From Diprion similis (lineage: Eukaryota; Arthropoda; Insecta; Hymenoptera; Diprionidae): a DNA stretch of 64,000 nt. The notes below the pieces were generated by a model. That model was not told the DNA's origin. It saw only the letters and a list, made by a program, of their open reading frames with translations, and did no database searches. This document shows, piece by piece, positions 53,257 through 64,000 of the stretch. The position numbers and the translations under genes are program-made. How positions within the stretch are numbered: the stretch's first letter is position 1; each line of letters starts with the position of its first letter. The stretch is from contig NC_060112.1 in NCBI RefSeq assembly GCF_021155765.1, forward strand, positions 17,794,001 to 17,858,000, read 5' to 3'.

Positions 53257-56200
53257 TTATACTAATTGTTCCTCCGTCTCCGCCCCTTGTCGATGTTGAT
53301 GGTTGTTCTGTAACAAAAAAAGGCGAAACATGAGTTGAAATGCATATAACAAAATAAGTAAATACTAACACGATTTACATGCTACAAATGACGTAAATCA
53401 CGAGTGCAGTTTATCAGAATTTTTAATTATTGCTAAAACTCTAATAAATTAATAGGTCAGTCGACGGGATGATAAGTCTCGCTGATGGAATTCCCTAACG
53501 ATTGAATTCACCGACATTCGCTACCAGCGTGTGCGATAAAGTAAACGAAATAGTTGGAGCAATCTTTACATTATAAGGCATCATCGCAATTAATTTCAAC
53601 TGTGAATGAGATCATTCAAATTCAGTCAGTAAAACGCGTCTAATTGCCTATGAAGTGGTACAAGTTGCTGTAGCTAACCAGGAATTGCGAAACTGCAAGT
53701 AATTATATGAGTCAGCTGATACTTCAACTCATGAAACTCTGACTTCAGAAATTGCAATATTTATTTGCATTTTCAGGCCAGATGCAGTCGATGAAAATGA
53801 CATTCAGTAAGTACTATGAGGCATCTTATAATTATTAGTTCGTTGAAGCGGACGCTCGTACCTCGTTACTTAAATGAAATATTTTTTATCAGTTTTTACC
53901 CGATGAAATTCTGTTGAGATATGAAGTCAAGGTCCATGTTTACATAGTTTTTTCATTAAATAGAGTGCAATAGTGAAGGAGGTAAACGATGGAAATTTAC
54001 CAAAAATTTTCATCATTCTTTCCACGACGAAGAAAACAAATTCTGTATTTTACTAATTAATGAAAGATTCGGCTACTTTTTGCAATAAGATATGCAACAT
54101 CGGTTTTAACGAATAAAAAAAATTCTCCTGCAAGTAGAGTACTTTGTATGAGCTTCGATAATAAGTATTATTGTGTACTGGATATAAATCAATGAGCGAA
54201 AACTGAACTTACGAAATACGATTGAAAAGATTCGTCACTTTCTTGACCAACGGAAAGAGAGTCTTGTTCTGCAGCTTCTTGCAGAAGTCGTTGAAGTCTT
54301 TGAAGCCCACTTTCCATAGATCGTCGCCTGCGGCCACTAAAACAGAGAAGAGACAAAGATAATTTAACTCACAGGTCAGGATAAGGTGCAAAAGAAAGCG
54401 AAAACAACCATCCAAAAATAAACCATCCAGTAGAAAGTCGGATGAAAAAAACATTTACTGAACCAAACCGGGATTGTGGTAAACAATTCGAACAGGGTTC
54501 GCGCCATTCTCATTGCGTGATAAATTCTACAATGCGGAAGTGAACGCGAATTCCCCTATTCATCTAACTGCGAATGAGGAGAATAAGATGCGTTTGCGTT
54601 GGCAGCGAAGCACATGCAAGTGGAGGAATATATATAATAAATCGTTAGTTGTGCACAAGGGTGTCGTTTCATCTTCAGAAAGGGAGACATAAATACAAAA
54701 GACTCAAGAACGATAACCGAGTTAAATGCTCCATTACTGGGACAGTGACGAATTGAGGGGGGTGGATATAAAGTAGATATTATTGCGCCAAGCTTTTCCC
54801 CGTTGCAGATTTAATTACCGTAGGAACTTCGTTGGCATTTTTTATATTTCTTGCTACATTAAAAGAGAGCCAGGCAAGACGGGTAAAGGAATGTAATTAA
54901 GCGGGTACATGTTTCATCTGAAAAGCATTCGACTTGTTCTCCGAAAGGAGTACAGCATAAAAAAAAAAAAGAAAAGAAAAAAAAATCACGTGTCAACTTA
55001 ATTTCACAAATACGCGGTAGGCGTGTGTAACTGTTTCGGGGAACGTTTCGAAGGATGAAAGTATTGCATTTTTTAAATTTTGCAATGGTTCGATCTCCTC
55101 GAAGAATTAATTATCATTCGATTGAAACGGTATATTTAATTTTGAACGACGATTAAAGAATATCTTTTAATCCACTGACTCAGATTGGTAAATAGTTCGA
55201 AAGATGATTTAAAAAGGATTGAAATTGCCAGCTGAATAAGTTAATTCGTGTAGTGATCACTCGTTCTGTAATGTTGGCACGTCTCATCGTCAGCTTATCT
55301 TTCGCGTAAACGACAAACGTTTCAGCAAGTATTCAGGCGTGATAAAATTTGATAAAATTTCGAATTGACCAGTGACTCACTGGAAGGCGAAAAGGTATAT
55401 CGTGAAGTATGAAATATGATGACACATTTTCACCGATCAATACAGTAATTACATTTCTTTACATTATCGCCTCTGCACTTGTTAATTGAATACCGACGCT
55501 CGTCGATTCGCAGAAAATCGCTCACAGCCGTGCCGTGTATGTAAATGTACATACCTATAGCGTTACTCAGCACCTGTTCTTTTTATTTATTTTATTTTTT
55601 CTTTCACAAATTTATCAACCGGTGGTTTCACCCGCCGAATGGAGAGTGCCGTTTTCTAAAATTGAAGAAAGCGTGCAAGGAATTTACGTGAATTTACGTG
55701 ACCTGGAGGCGGAATTGGACCCCCGAACGATTAAATTACGAAAAACATTGAATAAAAAAAAAAAAAAAAAAAAAACGAATTGTAAAACAAAATTGTACCA
55801 AGTAAGAGAATAATTATCGATTACTTGTGAAAATTATTGAGAGATAATGAAAAATTTTTTTCTTCGTAAGCCAATAACCTCGTGTAACACCGTGACATTA
55901 GAATTCTTTGCCCCATATGCGCCACGACAATTCCAGCTTGAACAAGGGTAGCATCAATTTGAACGCACATCGGTTAGGCATGTGTATCAACATAGCGGAT
56001 CAGACGTAGATATATATATGTATGCACATCGTACATAAGCTTGAATGGGTTCCGGGTGGACGTGTTTCAAATTGCAACAAAGTGTTTAACTCTTTCCAAT
56101 TTTCTAATTGATAAAACGTGTACAATTGAAGTAGACACGTATTAACGAACATCATATTAGGTGCAAGTGGACGTGCAGCCTATACTAAAAAATCCATCGG

Positions 56201-58368
56201 ACGATTGCCACTTTGCAGGCCGTGCACGACTTATCATACCTATACCTGGTAAGAATTGTATCCAGTTTTTACCGGTTTTCTACCGGACACTTATACATTG
56301 TTTCACCAGTGGCTTCTGCATGCCCACGTGATCGTTTTGCACGTATATTATATACGCATATGATAGGACATGTAACAATCATGACTCGCGCTCACGTCGA
56401 CGGTGATTTTAGTCTGTACAATCGGTTAAGAAATCGTTCATAATTTACGGGCTGGCATAGTTCAGGAGTTCCCTTTGGTTAACAAATTGCGAGGTTAACT
56501 TAGTCATTAATTTCGTCTGGGAGGTCAAGTGCCTGAGATCCGGAAACACCTCACCGAATTATAAAGAGATTTCAGGTTACTTTGTTCCGACTGCGGGACA
56601 TTCAAAGGCTACCCCCCCCCCTCACTCTCTCTCTCTTTCTCTGCCTCTCAATGAATATTAAGTTATAGGAAATATTGGAAAAGTTCATCCGGGGGAAGAA
56701 AAAGGCAGATTAATTTGGAATGTGTAATATACTTACATTTTATTGGGATCCACTTGGCCGAATGCAACTGGTACGGTAACAAGCTGTCCACGTAATTTCG
56801 ACAGCGCTAATAACGTCTCAAGTTCTGCCAGACGTTGATCGGATACTCGTTTCTGCCTGCTGTAATCATTTATGAAAGAACAAGGGTTCGATTAAACATC
56901 ATCATTTGAGTGACTTACGCAAGCGTGAGAATTAAATATCAGCTCATCGTTTCAAGCTTAAAATTTTCAAAGTATTTTCTACTTTTGAATCATGTTTTTT
57001 TAACGATTTAGCTAAATTGTCATCCGTGCCGGGATTTCCATAATCGTTATACCCGGTAAGAATTCAATAGTGACGTACTTCACGACGCCAATCAATCACT
57101 CAACCGCATGCAACGTCTAGGAGTAAGCTTAGCGTGACGAAATTTTCGTTTGAATGATTAGTGATTTCAAACTTGTTGCATCACTTTACGCGTATAGACG
57201 TTTATACGTACAGCTCCATATACACCAATGGACTTTTACGTCAGCAAAGATAAAAAGTTGTTAACGATAAGTGGAACAGAGATCTGACCGCGTGCGCACG
57301 CGTGTCTTGTACATAATTGCACGAGAGTGAACGTACTGCGTTTTAAATGTTTAACACACGCATAATGGAAGCGCATGGTAATACGGACGCATATAACGAC
57401 GATGAATCTCTTATTCACTCTTCGTGCGTGTCGTTCAATTCCATATGAATACATACATAATATTGTAACTTTTTTTCAAATGACACAATAAAGAATATAC
57501 AATATTATATATGTATGTATGGATGACTCGTATGGGAGAAAAACTCGATAAATATTTGATACGTTCACTCGTGCAACTTTGATAATTATCATTCCATGTA
57601 TAATGAACGTGGTGACACAGCAAAGTGCAAGATTATTGTTCACCGAGTTGATATATTTTCTAATATACATATACGTATACACGCGGAAGTTGAGCTCTAA
57701 GCGAAATGAAGTTTGGTAAAATTAAGTAATTTTATGCAGCAACATGGGGAGAAACTTTCATCTTTATGATAATACCAAAACTACACAAGACATTGCTGTC
57801 CCTTATTATAATTTCGCGTATAAATATGTACATATATTCTTGAGGATTAAACAACCTCGCGTAAAGTATGGCGGTTGCGAAAAGTAATAACAAAATGGCG
57901 GCAAGCGCATCAGGCAAAACTTGTTGAATTTAAGTGGGCATCTTTGTGACGCGAGAGTTCAAGTTAGCTTTGTTCATTTATTTCCGTGTGTAAAAAAAAG
58001 AAAGATAAAGAGAAAACGATCACGATCAACGAATTTCTACGTGCTTAATAATTTGGAAAGATTAGTATTAAAGTTGCCATAAAATTCTCAATTCTCAATC
58101 CTAGACGTGCAATTATATCACGCAATATTCAACACTTCTGGATGTATAAAAAACTAAGTGGGTAGAAAAATTCACAATTTATGAGTCAAAGTCTCGCGCA
58201 GATAACCGATTTTACAATTATTACGAATAACTCGATGAAAGAATTTTGTTCCAACCTGAGGGATGATCCCGATGGTCGAGCATCGGTGTCTGTAGCCAGC
58301 AATACGAGAACCAGAAGAACGGCGCCGGCGGTTGTGAAAACGGTCATCCTCTTGACTGGCGAACTCAT
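53257..58368 (-). CDS. Neuropeptide precursor, PXXXamide / insect PTH-like (iPTH)
   Basis: Four exons read leftwards: 58368-58256 (or from the second ATG at 58347), 56859-56737, 54336-54213 and 53307-53257, encoding 136 residues. Exon 1 is a signal peptide (MSSPVKRMTVFTTAGAVLL, then VLVLLATDTDA). Exon 2 opens with RQKR, a dibasic cleavage site, then the mature peptide starting VSDQRLAELETLLALS. The peptide's last residues are FGQVDPNK plus an Ile split across the intron. Exon 3 continues G-R-R-R-R, an amidation plus cleavage signal, then an acidic Gln/Ser-rich C-terminal propeptide. The predicted product is a 37-residue peptide ending P-N-K-I-amide. The P-x-x-x-amide end and the VSxxQL-like start fit the PXXXamide family known as ligand of the insect PTH-type receptor (class B GPCR), reported in beetles to act in cuticle and wing maturation. 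All junction phases match. The exon 1 donor (GTTGGA) is weak. The family assignment is from memory of the motif, not a search. Confidence 0.82.
54337..56736 (-). other. Intron 2 of the neuropeptide gene
   Basis: A 2.4-kb intron that splits the codon of the final mature-peptide residue (AT|T, Ile) just before the amidation Gly. The open frame at 55535-55813 plus is interrupted by an A-run and shows no family. I see nothing else in it. Confidence 0.6.
56860..58255 (-). other. Intron 1 of the neuropeptide gene
   Basis: A 1.4-kb intron between the signal-peptide exon and the mature-peptide exon. It contains AAAATGGCGGC near 57893-57903, a good match to the YY1/Pho binding consensus. Nothing coding is seen. 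Confidence 0.5.
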
Positions 58369-58729
58369 TTTTTCACGATACGGGAATGTAATTACACTTG
58401 TGAAGAACTCGGCGAAAGTACCAAAGAAAAAAACCAACAATAATAACAATCACTCGGGGGGGTGGTGGGCGACGATTGCGACACTTGCAGGTACCAATCT
58501 ACTAATCTCTGCTGCACTGTGATCACGAAAAGTGGGCACAGATACGAATAACAAATAATAGTAGTAGTAGTAGTGTTGTTGTTAACAAAACGAAGGTTTA
58601 TTTAACGTTGAGATGATCGGTCGCCGTTTAAAACTTTGCTTCTTAAATTTTTTTCTTCAATAAATCTTTGCAACGTTACAAAACGATATTTCTTTTCTTA
58701 TACAACTGTTTGTTGAATTTTTCCTTTTC

Positions 58730-58771
58730 CTCTTCTTCTTCTTCTTCTTCTTCTTCTTCTTCTTCTTCTTC
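58730..58771. repeat. CTT trinucleotide microsatellite
   Basis: About 14 uninterrupted TTC/CTT triplets, 360 bases upstream of the neuropeptide start codon. Confidence 0.9.
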
Positions 58772-59366
58772 ACCTCCTTTTCCCTTCTATATAAGTATAA
58801 TATGTCTTTATCTCTCGGCTTGTCTCTTGCGAACTCTTGCACGGTGCTGACTTTGCTCCGTATATATACTCGGCGCCGAACCGACGCTCCCCCCTCTCCA
58901 CCCGCTGCAGGACGGTATAAGTCTAACTTGAACCGCGATAGGGAGACACCCACTCTTTTTACCAAAGTAACCTTCCCCGAGATTTTCATTTTCGTAGCTT
59001 CCCCCCGCAGGTCAACGGTTTGGAAAAATAAAACAAGAAGAAACAACAGTTTATAGTTCTCATTCGACCCTTTGATTCTTCCTCACCCTTACAAATGTTA
59101 CACCCTTCCACCAAGACTCTCTCCGAAACCTTTCTTTTAGCCAATAGCATTTTCCGCAACTTCATTTTTCAATACTTGAATTCTGATCGTTGCCTTTTTT
59201 CCTGTCTTCCCCTACGCGATGGCAGATAAATTTTTACGATATCCGGTTGAACTCACTCGGTGACAGATTGCCACTGGACAGATGCATGTCAGCTACACGT
59301 ACTGAAGCTTACTATTTCGTAACGAGCGGATGTAATGAATCGATCTCGCTGATCGCGTACAACCGA

Positions 59367-59388
59367 TACACACACACACACACACACA
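59367..59388. repeat. CA dinucleotide microsatellite
   Basis: About 11 CA units in the right-hand gene-poor region. Confidence 0.9.
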
Positions 59389-62300
59389 TGCACACGAACA
59401 CATGGATGACAGTAATTATACACAACCTCCGTGCAGTTTCCGATATAATACTTTTCATCGAATGAAAAACGTTTTGCAAGTAATATAAGCGGATGCTAAA
59501 CGTTTTAATGCACCTTTGGTTGTTTAAACAATCGGAACGTCATTACATTGATGTCAGGTGTAAATTATATACCCCGTGTCGAATAGATTCTGCGCATATG
59601 GGAAATATATAGACGTTGTACGTAGAGCGAAGCCGCGTGGCCTGACTTTTGAACAGCTATAATGTTATGGTATTATACCTGTAATGGAAGTGTGCACGTA
59701 CCTATTTACCTGATTCTCTTGTATTCTTCAGAATTGAAACTGCGTTGTTTACCAAGTACACGATGAAATACAAAGGAGGTGATAATTATCATCAAAGCGA
59801 TTCGTGCTAGGCGTTAATTGTAAGATAAAAGCATGCACGTATGGATAAAGGCTTCCCGGCAGACGAATTGGGCAATGGAGCATCTCTAGGAAAACTAGTT
59901 CGAGACGACAAGGAAAAGTCAAAAAATCAAACAATAAGTTTAAAAAATATTACTAGAGTAGTGAGTCTTTTCCTGAGTTTCACAGACGCCACGAGCTCTG
60001 CGGGATTGATCTGAATTCGAACATTCGAAATGCTTCGAGTCTCCAGATTAGTGTTCTTTTTTTATTAATTGGGGTGTAATAAAATCTTGGTCATTAAAAG
60101 TTTGAAAAATAAATCACATCTCGAAGAATCCGCTGCAGCGTTTTATGACTGTAAAGTGTAATTCCTTCAGCTCAAAGTTCTTGTCATTTTGATATGGGAA
60201 ATATTAACGATCCGAGGCTTTTTGTTTATCATACTTTCCACATCATCCACCCTTAGCGATAATCATCGTTTTTCTCATGGTACCATAAATGTTAGATATA
60301 CTTTCGTACATCAATTACGAGAATCCTCTCCACCATTAGACCTCGAGATAAAAGCTTTTGCATAGAATGTTGAGAAACTTGTTTCTTTCCTTTTCACCTT
60401 TTTTCTTCCATCTACGGTTAAAAAATCAATATTGAAAAATTATGACACAGCGAAAATGTTGCGCAGTAACAATATCGCGATTAAGCCTCGCCAAAAATTG
60501 GCGAAGATTATAATTAGATATTGTCCGAGTTCCGGTTCCACTCGAGAATTCAAAGCGTAGGTAGGTAGCCACAGATAGCAGTTTCGGACGGATTACATTG
60601 TTTTACCGAGTCGTAAATCGAGCACGTTATACGTGTATAACTATATTATCTATTCGTGGAAATTGTTATAGTAAAAATATTGCACAATTACGCGCAATCT
60701 TGAGTAAATCGTGAGTGTTAGTACAGCGAAACGATGTCGCACGCAGTCCCATATTATCAGTGATTTATATATTAAACATACAATTTCCCAAAAGGTATAT
60801 CGATCAAATACGCATTTTCATTGTGTCCCTGGTATGTGCATATACATTCTGATTACATACATGAGCGATCGCCAAAGTGGAGGGATTTTTTTATTCGTTC
60901 TTTTTTTGATTTCTTTTTACTCTGACGCATGCTATTTTACCTGCAGTATCATTCCATCATTCGATCATCGAATAATCTTTAACAATATCAAACAGCCAGT
61001 TTTCGCTAAATCAAAGCATGGGTGCAGCTGCGTGGTATAATGATATATAGAACTGAAGGACGCCATTTACAATGTTGAATTACCCGTCTTGGTATACGCG
61101 GAAAAAGAATCGGTGCACTTTGAACAAAAGTTTATGGTTGAATGACTTAATTTTACGAAACTAATTATCGATTGATTGACTATTGAAACCTCAAATGACT
61201 AAAAGTAAATTATTTGGCTGTTATACGTGTAGTTTCATGCAACCAAATCTTTCATGAATTCTATCACATCATCATCATATGCAATGAAATAGATTGAATA
61301 AAATTCGGTGACGCTGAAACAACTTTCTTAGATCAAACAAATGTTTAGTTGATCACGTGACGTAGACTTAAATTCAGAATTTAGTTAATTCAACAAAAAT
61401 CTTACCCAACTTTGTTTCTGAATGATACATGCTAGAAACTTTCGAACTATATACGTATAACGTTTAAATTATCCATTTACACATTACACAGAAGCGAGTA
61501 CAAAGTTAAAGGTGAAATTTTGATTCAGCTTAAAAGCATTCGGTACCGGTAAATTCGTTTAAATATAAAAAATTTTCCGTCCTTTCCAATCGGTGAGTTG
61601 ATTTATATCAAAGGTAGATAACTCTGTCCATTTTATTTATTAATAGCCTCATGTCATATATACTACACATATTTACGTCGATTCCAAAATTGCTGACGTT
61701 TATGACTAAAAAAAAAAAAAAAGATGAATGTATCGAAAAATATAATATTTAATCTCATGACGACATGCAAATTTCACCGAAGTGTAAAAGAAAAAGGGGG
61801 ATATTCTGGCTTCGAAGATTCGCTTAAAAAAGCTTGATTAGCAAAAAAAATGTATACAACGTGCTCGCGTAATGAAGCGACACACTCATATATTCGAGAG
61901 TAACAAGTGCCAATGACGAAAACGGCGGCTTGCTGCGCAAAAAAATGGTTCCTGCATCCCGTCCAATTGCGACCTTAACAAAAAGTCTCACTAAGATGAT
62001 CTAGGCATCTCGGTCAAGTCTTTACGCTTTGAATTGCATCAGAAAATGTCTTCACTCTATGGGATCACTCTATTTCCCTCTCTTTCTCTGCAGATGCCAA
62101 ATGCACGAATTAATTAATATAATATTTATCGCAATGAAGCTCTTACAGCTGAATGATTTTATCTTGCACAATCGACAGATAACCTCCGCGAAACTGAAAG
62201 AAATTCCCAGTCGATTTTCTGATAATATGCAATACATAGCAAGTTCAACAATTTTCAAATCTACTATGTTATAATGCATATAGTAATAATTGACTCAATT

Positions 62301-64000
62301 TTAAAAACGATTCATTGCGGTGATGATTAGAGACGATCGTCAATGCACAAGACTGCAATTTGCCACCCCACGTGGTCGGGATTTTCCGATTCTCACTAAT
62401 TGTCGAAACAGACGCTGAAGCATACGTGATTAATTAAATGTGAGAAGCCTGAACTCGTGACTCCAGTTTATAGCCATAGGCGTAGATGCGAACAGGATTA
62501 CACCACGAAATATTACATTATTAAATTCTACCCGCAGTCACGAATCCATCACCACGACGTTGGACACTCGAGTGACCCGGTCTAGCCCTTGATGACTGTT
62601 TCGTAAATCGTATTAAGTCCCTCTACTGGCTGCACGTGGTCCGTGAGGTCCATCTGAATGACGCTACAGCCGACAGTTGCACAAGAAATTTTAATATTTT
62701 ATTTATTTTTCTATACTATATAAAAATATTCTACAAAACTGTCGTGAGGTCGTTTTTATTCATCTCTTTTACGAATGATCGTGCCAAAAACCTACATTGA
62801 AACTGTACACGGACTGGATTGAACGTAAGAATGATGTAACACTATTTCAACATTGCGGGGTCATGTTCTGGTGTATAACAGCACGAGGGACCGAAGCCCG
62901 ATAAATTTCCCTGAAAATTTCTGGATATGACTTTTAAAAGGACCTCAACATTCTACACCTATACTGTGCAAAGTTTTACAGCGTTTCTTTTTCGTTTTCT
63001 TGTTTTTCTTTGATCTCGTTCAATACCCCCCCCCCCACCAAAGATTCCATCTAATCGCGCCAAGAACGATTGGATTTTTCACAAACGCAAACAAAATATG
63101 TAATATAACGGATCAGAGATGAAACTCAATTAATCCCACCCGATGCGAAGTAATATCAAAGTTACAATACAACAAAGCATCGAATATGAGCGAAGAAGAA
63201 GACGGACTTTCGTGTAGTACAAATAATAATATAATGTCGACAGCAATAATGATGATAATTCGGACAACTTTTGGATGATCCTTTAACCCAGACTGTCGTA
63301 TCTACTTTTTTCCTCGCATCCATTGATACTTATGCCCTTGACGTTGATTCAAGTAACTCGGGGCCATATTACGACATCAAAGTTTGTTCTTCGTTTTTTG
63401 ATTAAATGGGTAGACGTGAACCGAATCTCTGTTCCCCTAGTTACGCGAAATGTTCACGCGACTGCATTTATTGGACTTTGATCAAAAACGAATCATCGAA
63501 TATGCGTGAGGAACTTGGAAGGATTCAGTCTATTGGGTCAGGAAGATTGATTTTATCAGTGCCGAAAATAGATGGGCGATTCTAATTTTACTGTGCAGCA
63601 GAGTATCATTTTGGGACGACTAGCTGTTATAAAATCGTTATCCAAGATAAGATAACATCTCGTTATTAATATTGCGGATTTGCTAAATTTAACCACGTCG
63701 TGTTTCATTATTCTGTTACCAGATCGTTTACCCGTAATTGTCGATAAATGAAGGGGACTCTTTCATGACACGCGACCCCACAACTTATAGCTACAGTTTG
63801 AAAAGCAACAAGTGATTCTCTTCGAAAGCCTGCAATTATGCAAATACTTGTCTTCCTTCTCGATTCCGTAGGAAACTTTAGCAAAACTTTCCTTTTTTAG
63901 TAGGAAGATGAACTTGAAACGATGTAAACTTTTACCAGCCTGTCATTACGCCCTAGATTGCCATGCCCAGAATAATGAAAAAAAAAAAATTTCTTTCCCG

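Larger units (their letters stand above)
58369..64000. other. Gene-poor right end, upstream of the neuropeptide gene
   Basis: The promoter of the neuropeptide gene should lie at its left edge. I find no further exon with both splice context and recognisable protein. It contains microsatellites (CTT near 58,730-58,771, CA near 59,367-59,388) and an 11-C run near 63,026. Open frames such as the lysine-rich one at 58657-59046 come from repeats. Confidence 0.45.

Noticed and set aside
54209-54454. Minus-strand open frame ending KLQNKTLFPLVKKVTNLFNRIS
   Set aside because: It is the wrong frame of neuropeptide exon 3. The frame that fits the splice phase gives GRRRR followed by an acidic propeptide, and the exon leaves through a GTAAGT donor at 54212.
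53257-58368. Identity of the neuropeptide as CRF-like DH44, PDF or DH31
   Set aside because: None of the hallmark sequences of those peptides is present. The P-x-x-x-amide end and the class of start (VSDQRL) fit PXXXamide/iPTH better.
58657-59046. 129-codon minus-strand frame with a poly-lysine stretch
   Set aside because: It is produced by the CTT microsatellite, with no family resemblance or splice partner.
1-64000. CRISPR arrays, rRNA genes, functional tRNA genes, integrated viral genes or intact transposases
   Set aside because: None was recognised by eye. Small or diverged RNA genes could still be missed without a covariance-model search.

Overview
The window is nuclear DNA of an insect. 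Genes are intron-rich with GT-AG splicing, intergenic DNA is AT-rich, and simple repeats are frequent. The gene content (lachesin, Son of sevenless, an anoctamin and a PXXXamide/insect-PTH-like neuropeptide) is arthropod. Diptera and Lepidoptera are reported to lack the PXXXamide/iPTH system, so a hymenopteran, perhaps a sawfly, or another non-dipteran, non-lepidopteran insect fits best. The order is inference. No prokaryotic, viral, CRISPR or rRNA feature was seen. All gene models were spliced by eye, by requiring GT-AG junctions, matching phases and family-like protein across each junction.

Layout. At 1-3.1 kb there is degenerate repetitive DNA. At 3.1-18.9 kb lie three tandem plus-strand copies (A, B, C) of a five-exon zinc-dependent medium-chain (sorbitol/polyol) dehydrogenase; exon lengths are almost identical, and copy B has lost the acidic residue that selects NAD. 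At 19.5-21.2 kb are two convergent genes for small secreted proteins with one immunoglobulin domain. At 22.6-25.8 kb (minus) is a complete lachesin with three Ig domains and a hydrophobic tail typical of a GPI signal. The two small genes share intron positions with the first Ig domain of lachesin and look like fragments derived from it.

At 30.0-38.1 kb (plus) is a 14-exon anoctamin (TMEM16) of about 1,146 residues with all six calcium-binding acidic/amide residues present. At 40.2-50.6 kb (minus) is a complete 20-exon Son of sevenless, about 1,341 residues, the Ras guanine-nucleotide exchange factor, with SH3-binding proline motifs at its C terminus.

At 53.3-58.4 kb (minus) four very short exons form a neuropeptide precursor: signal peptide, KR cleavage site, a 37-residue peptide ending P-N-K-I, then Gly-Arg-Arg-Arg-Arg. 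This matches the PXXXamide/insect parathyroid-hormone-like family and is the most noteworthy item. It is hard to see because no exon is a long open frame. From 58.4 to 64 kb I see no gene.

The dehydrogenases form one array, and the three Ig genes form another. The anoctamin, Sos and neuropeptide genes appear functionally unrelated neighbours.
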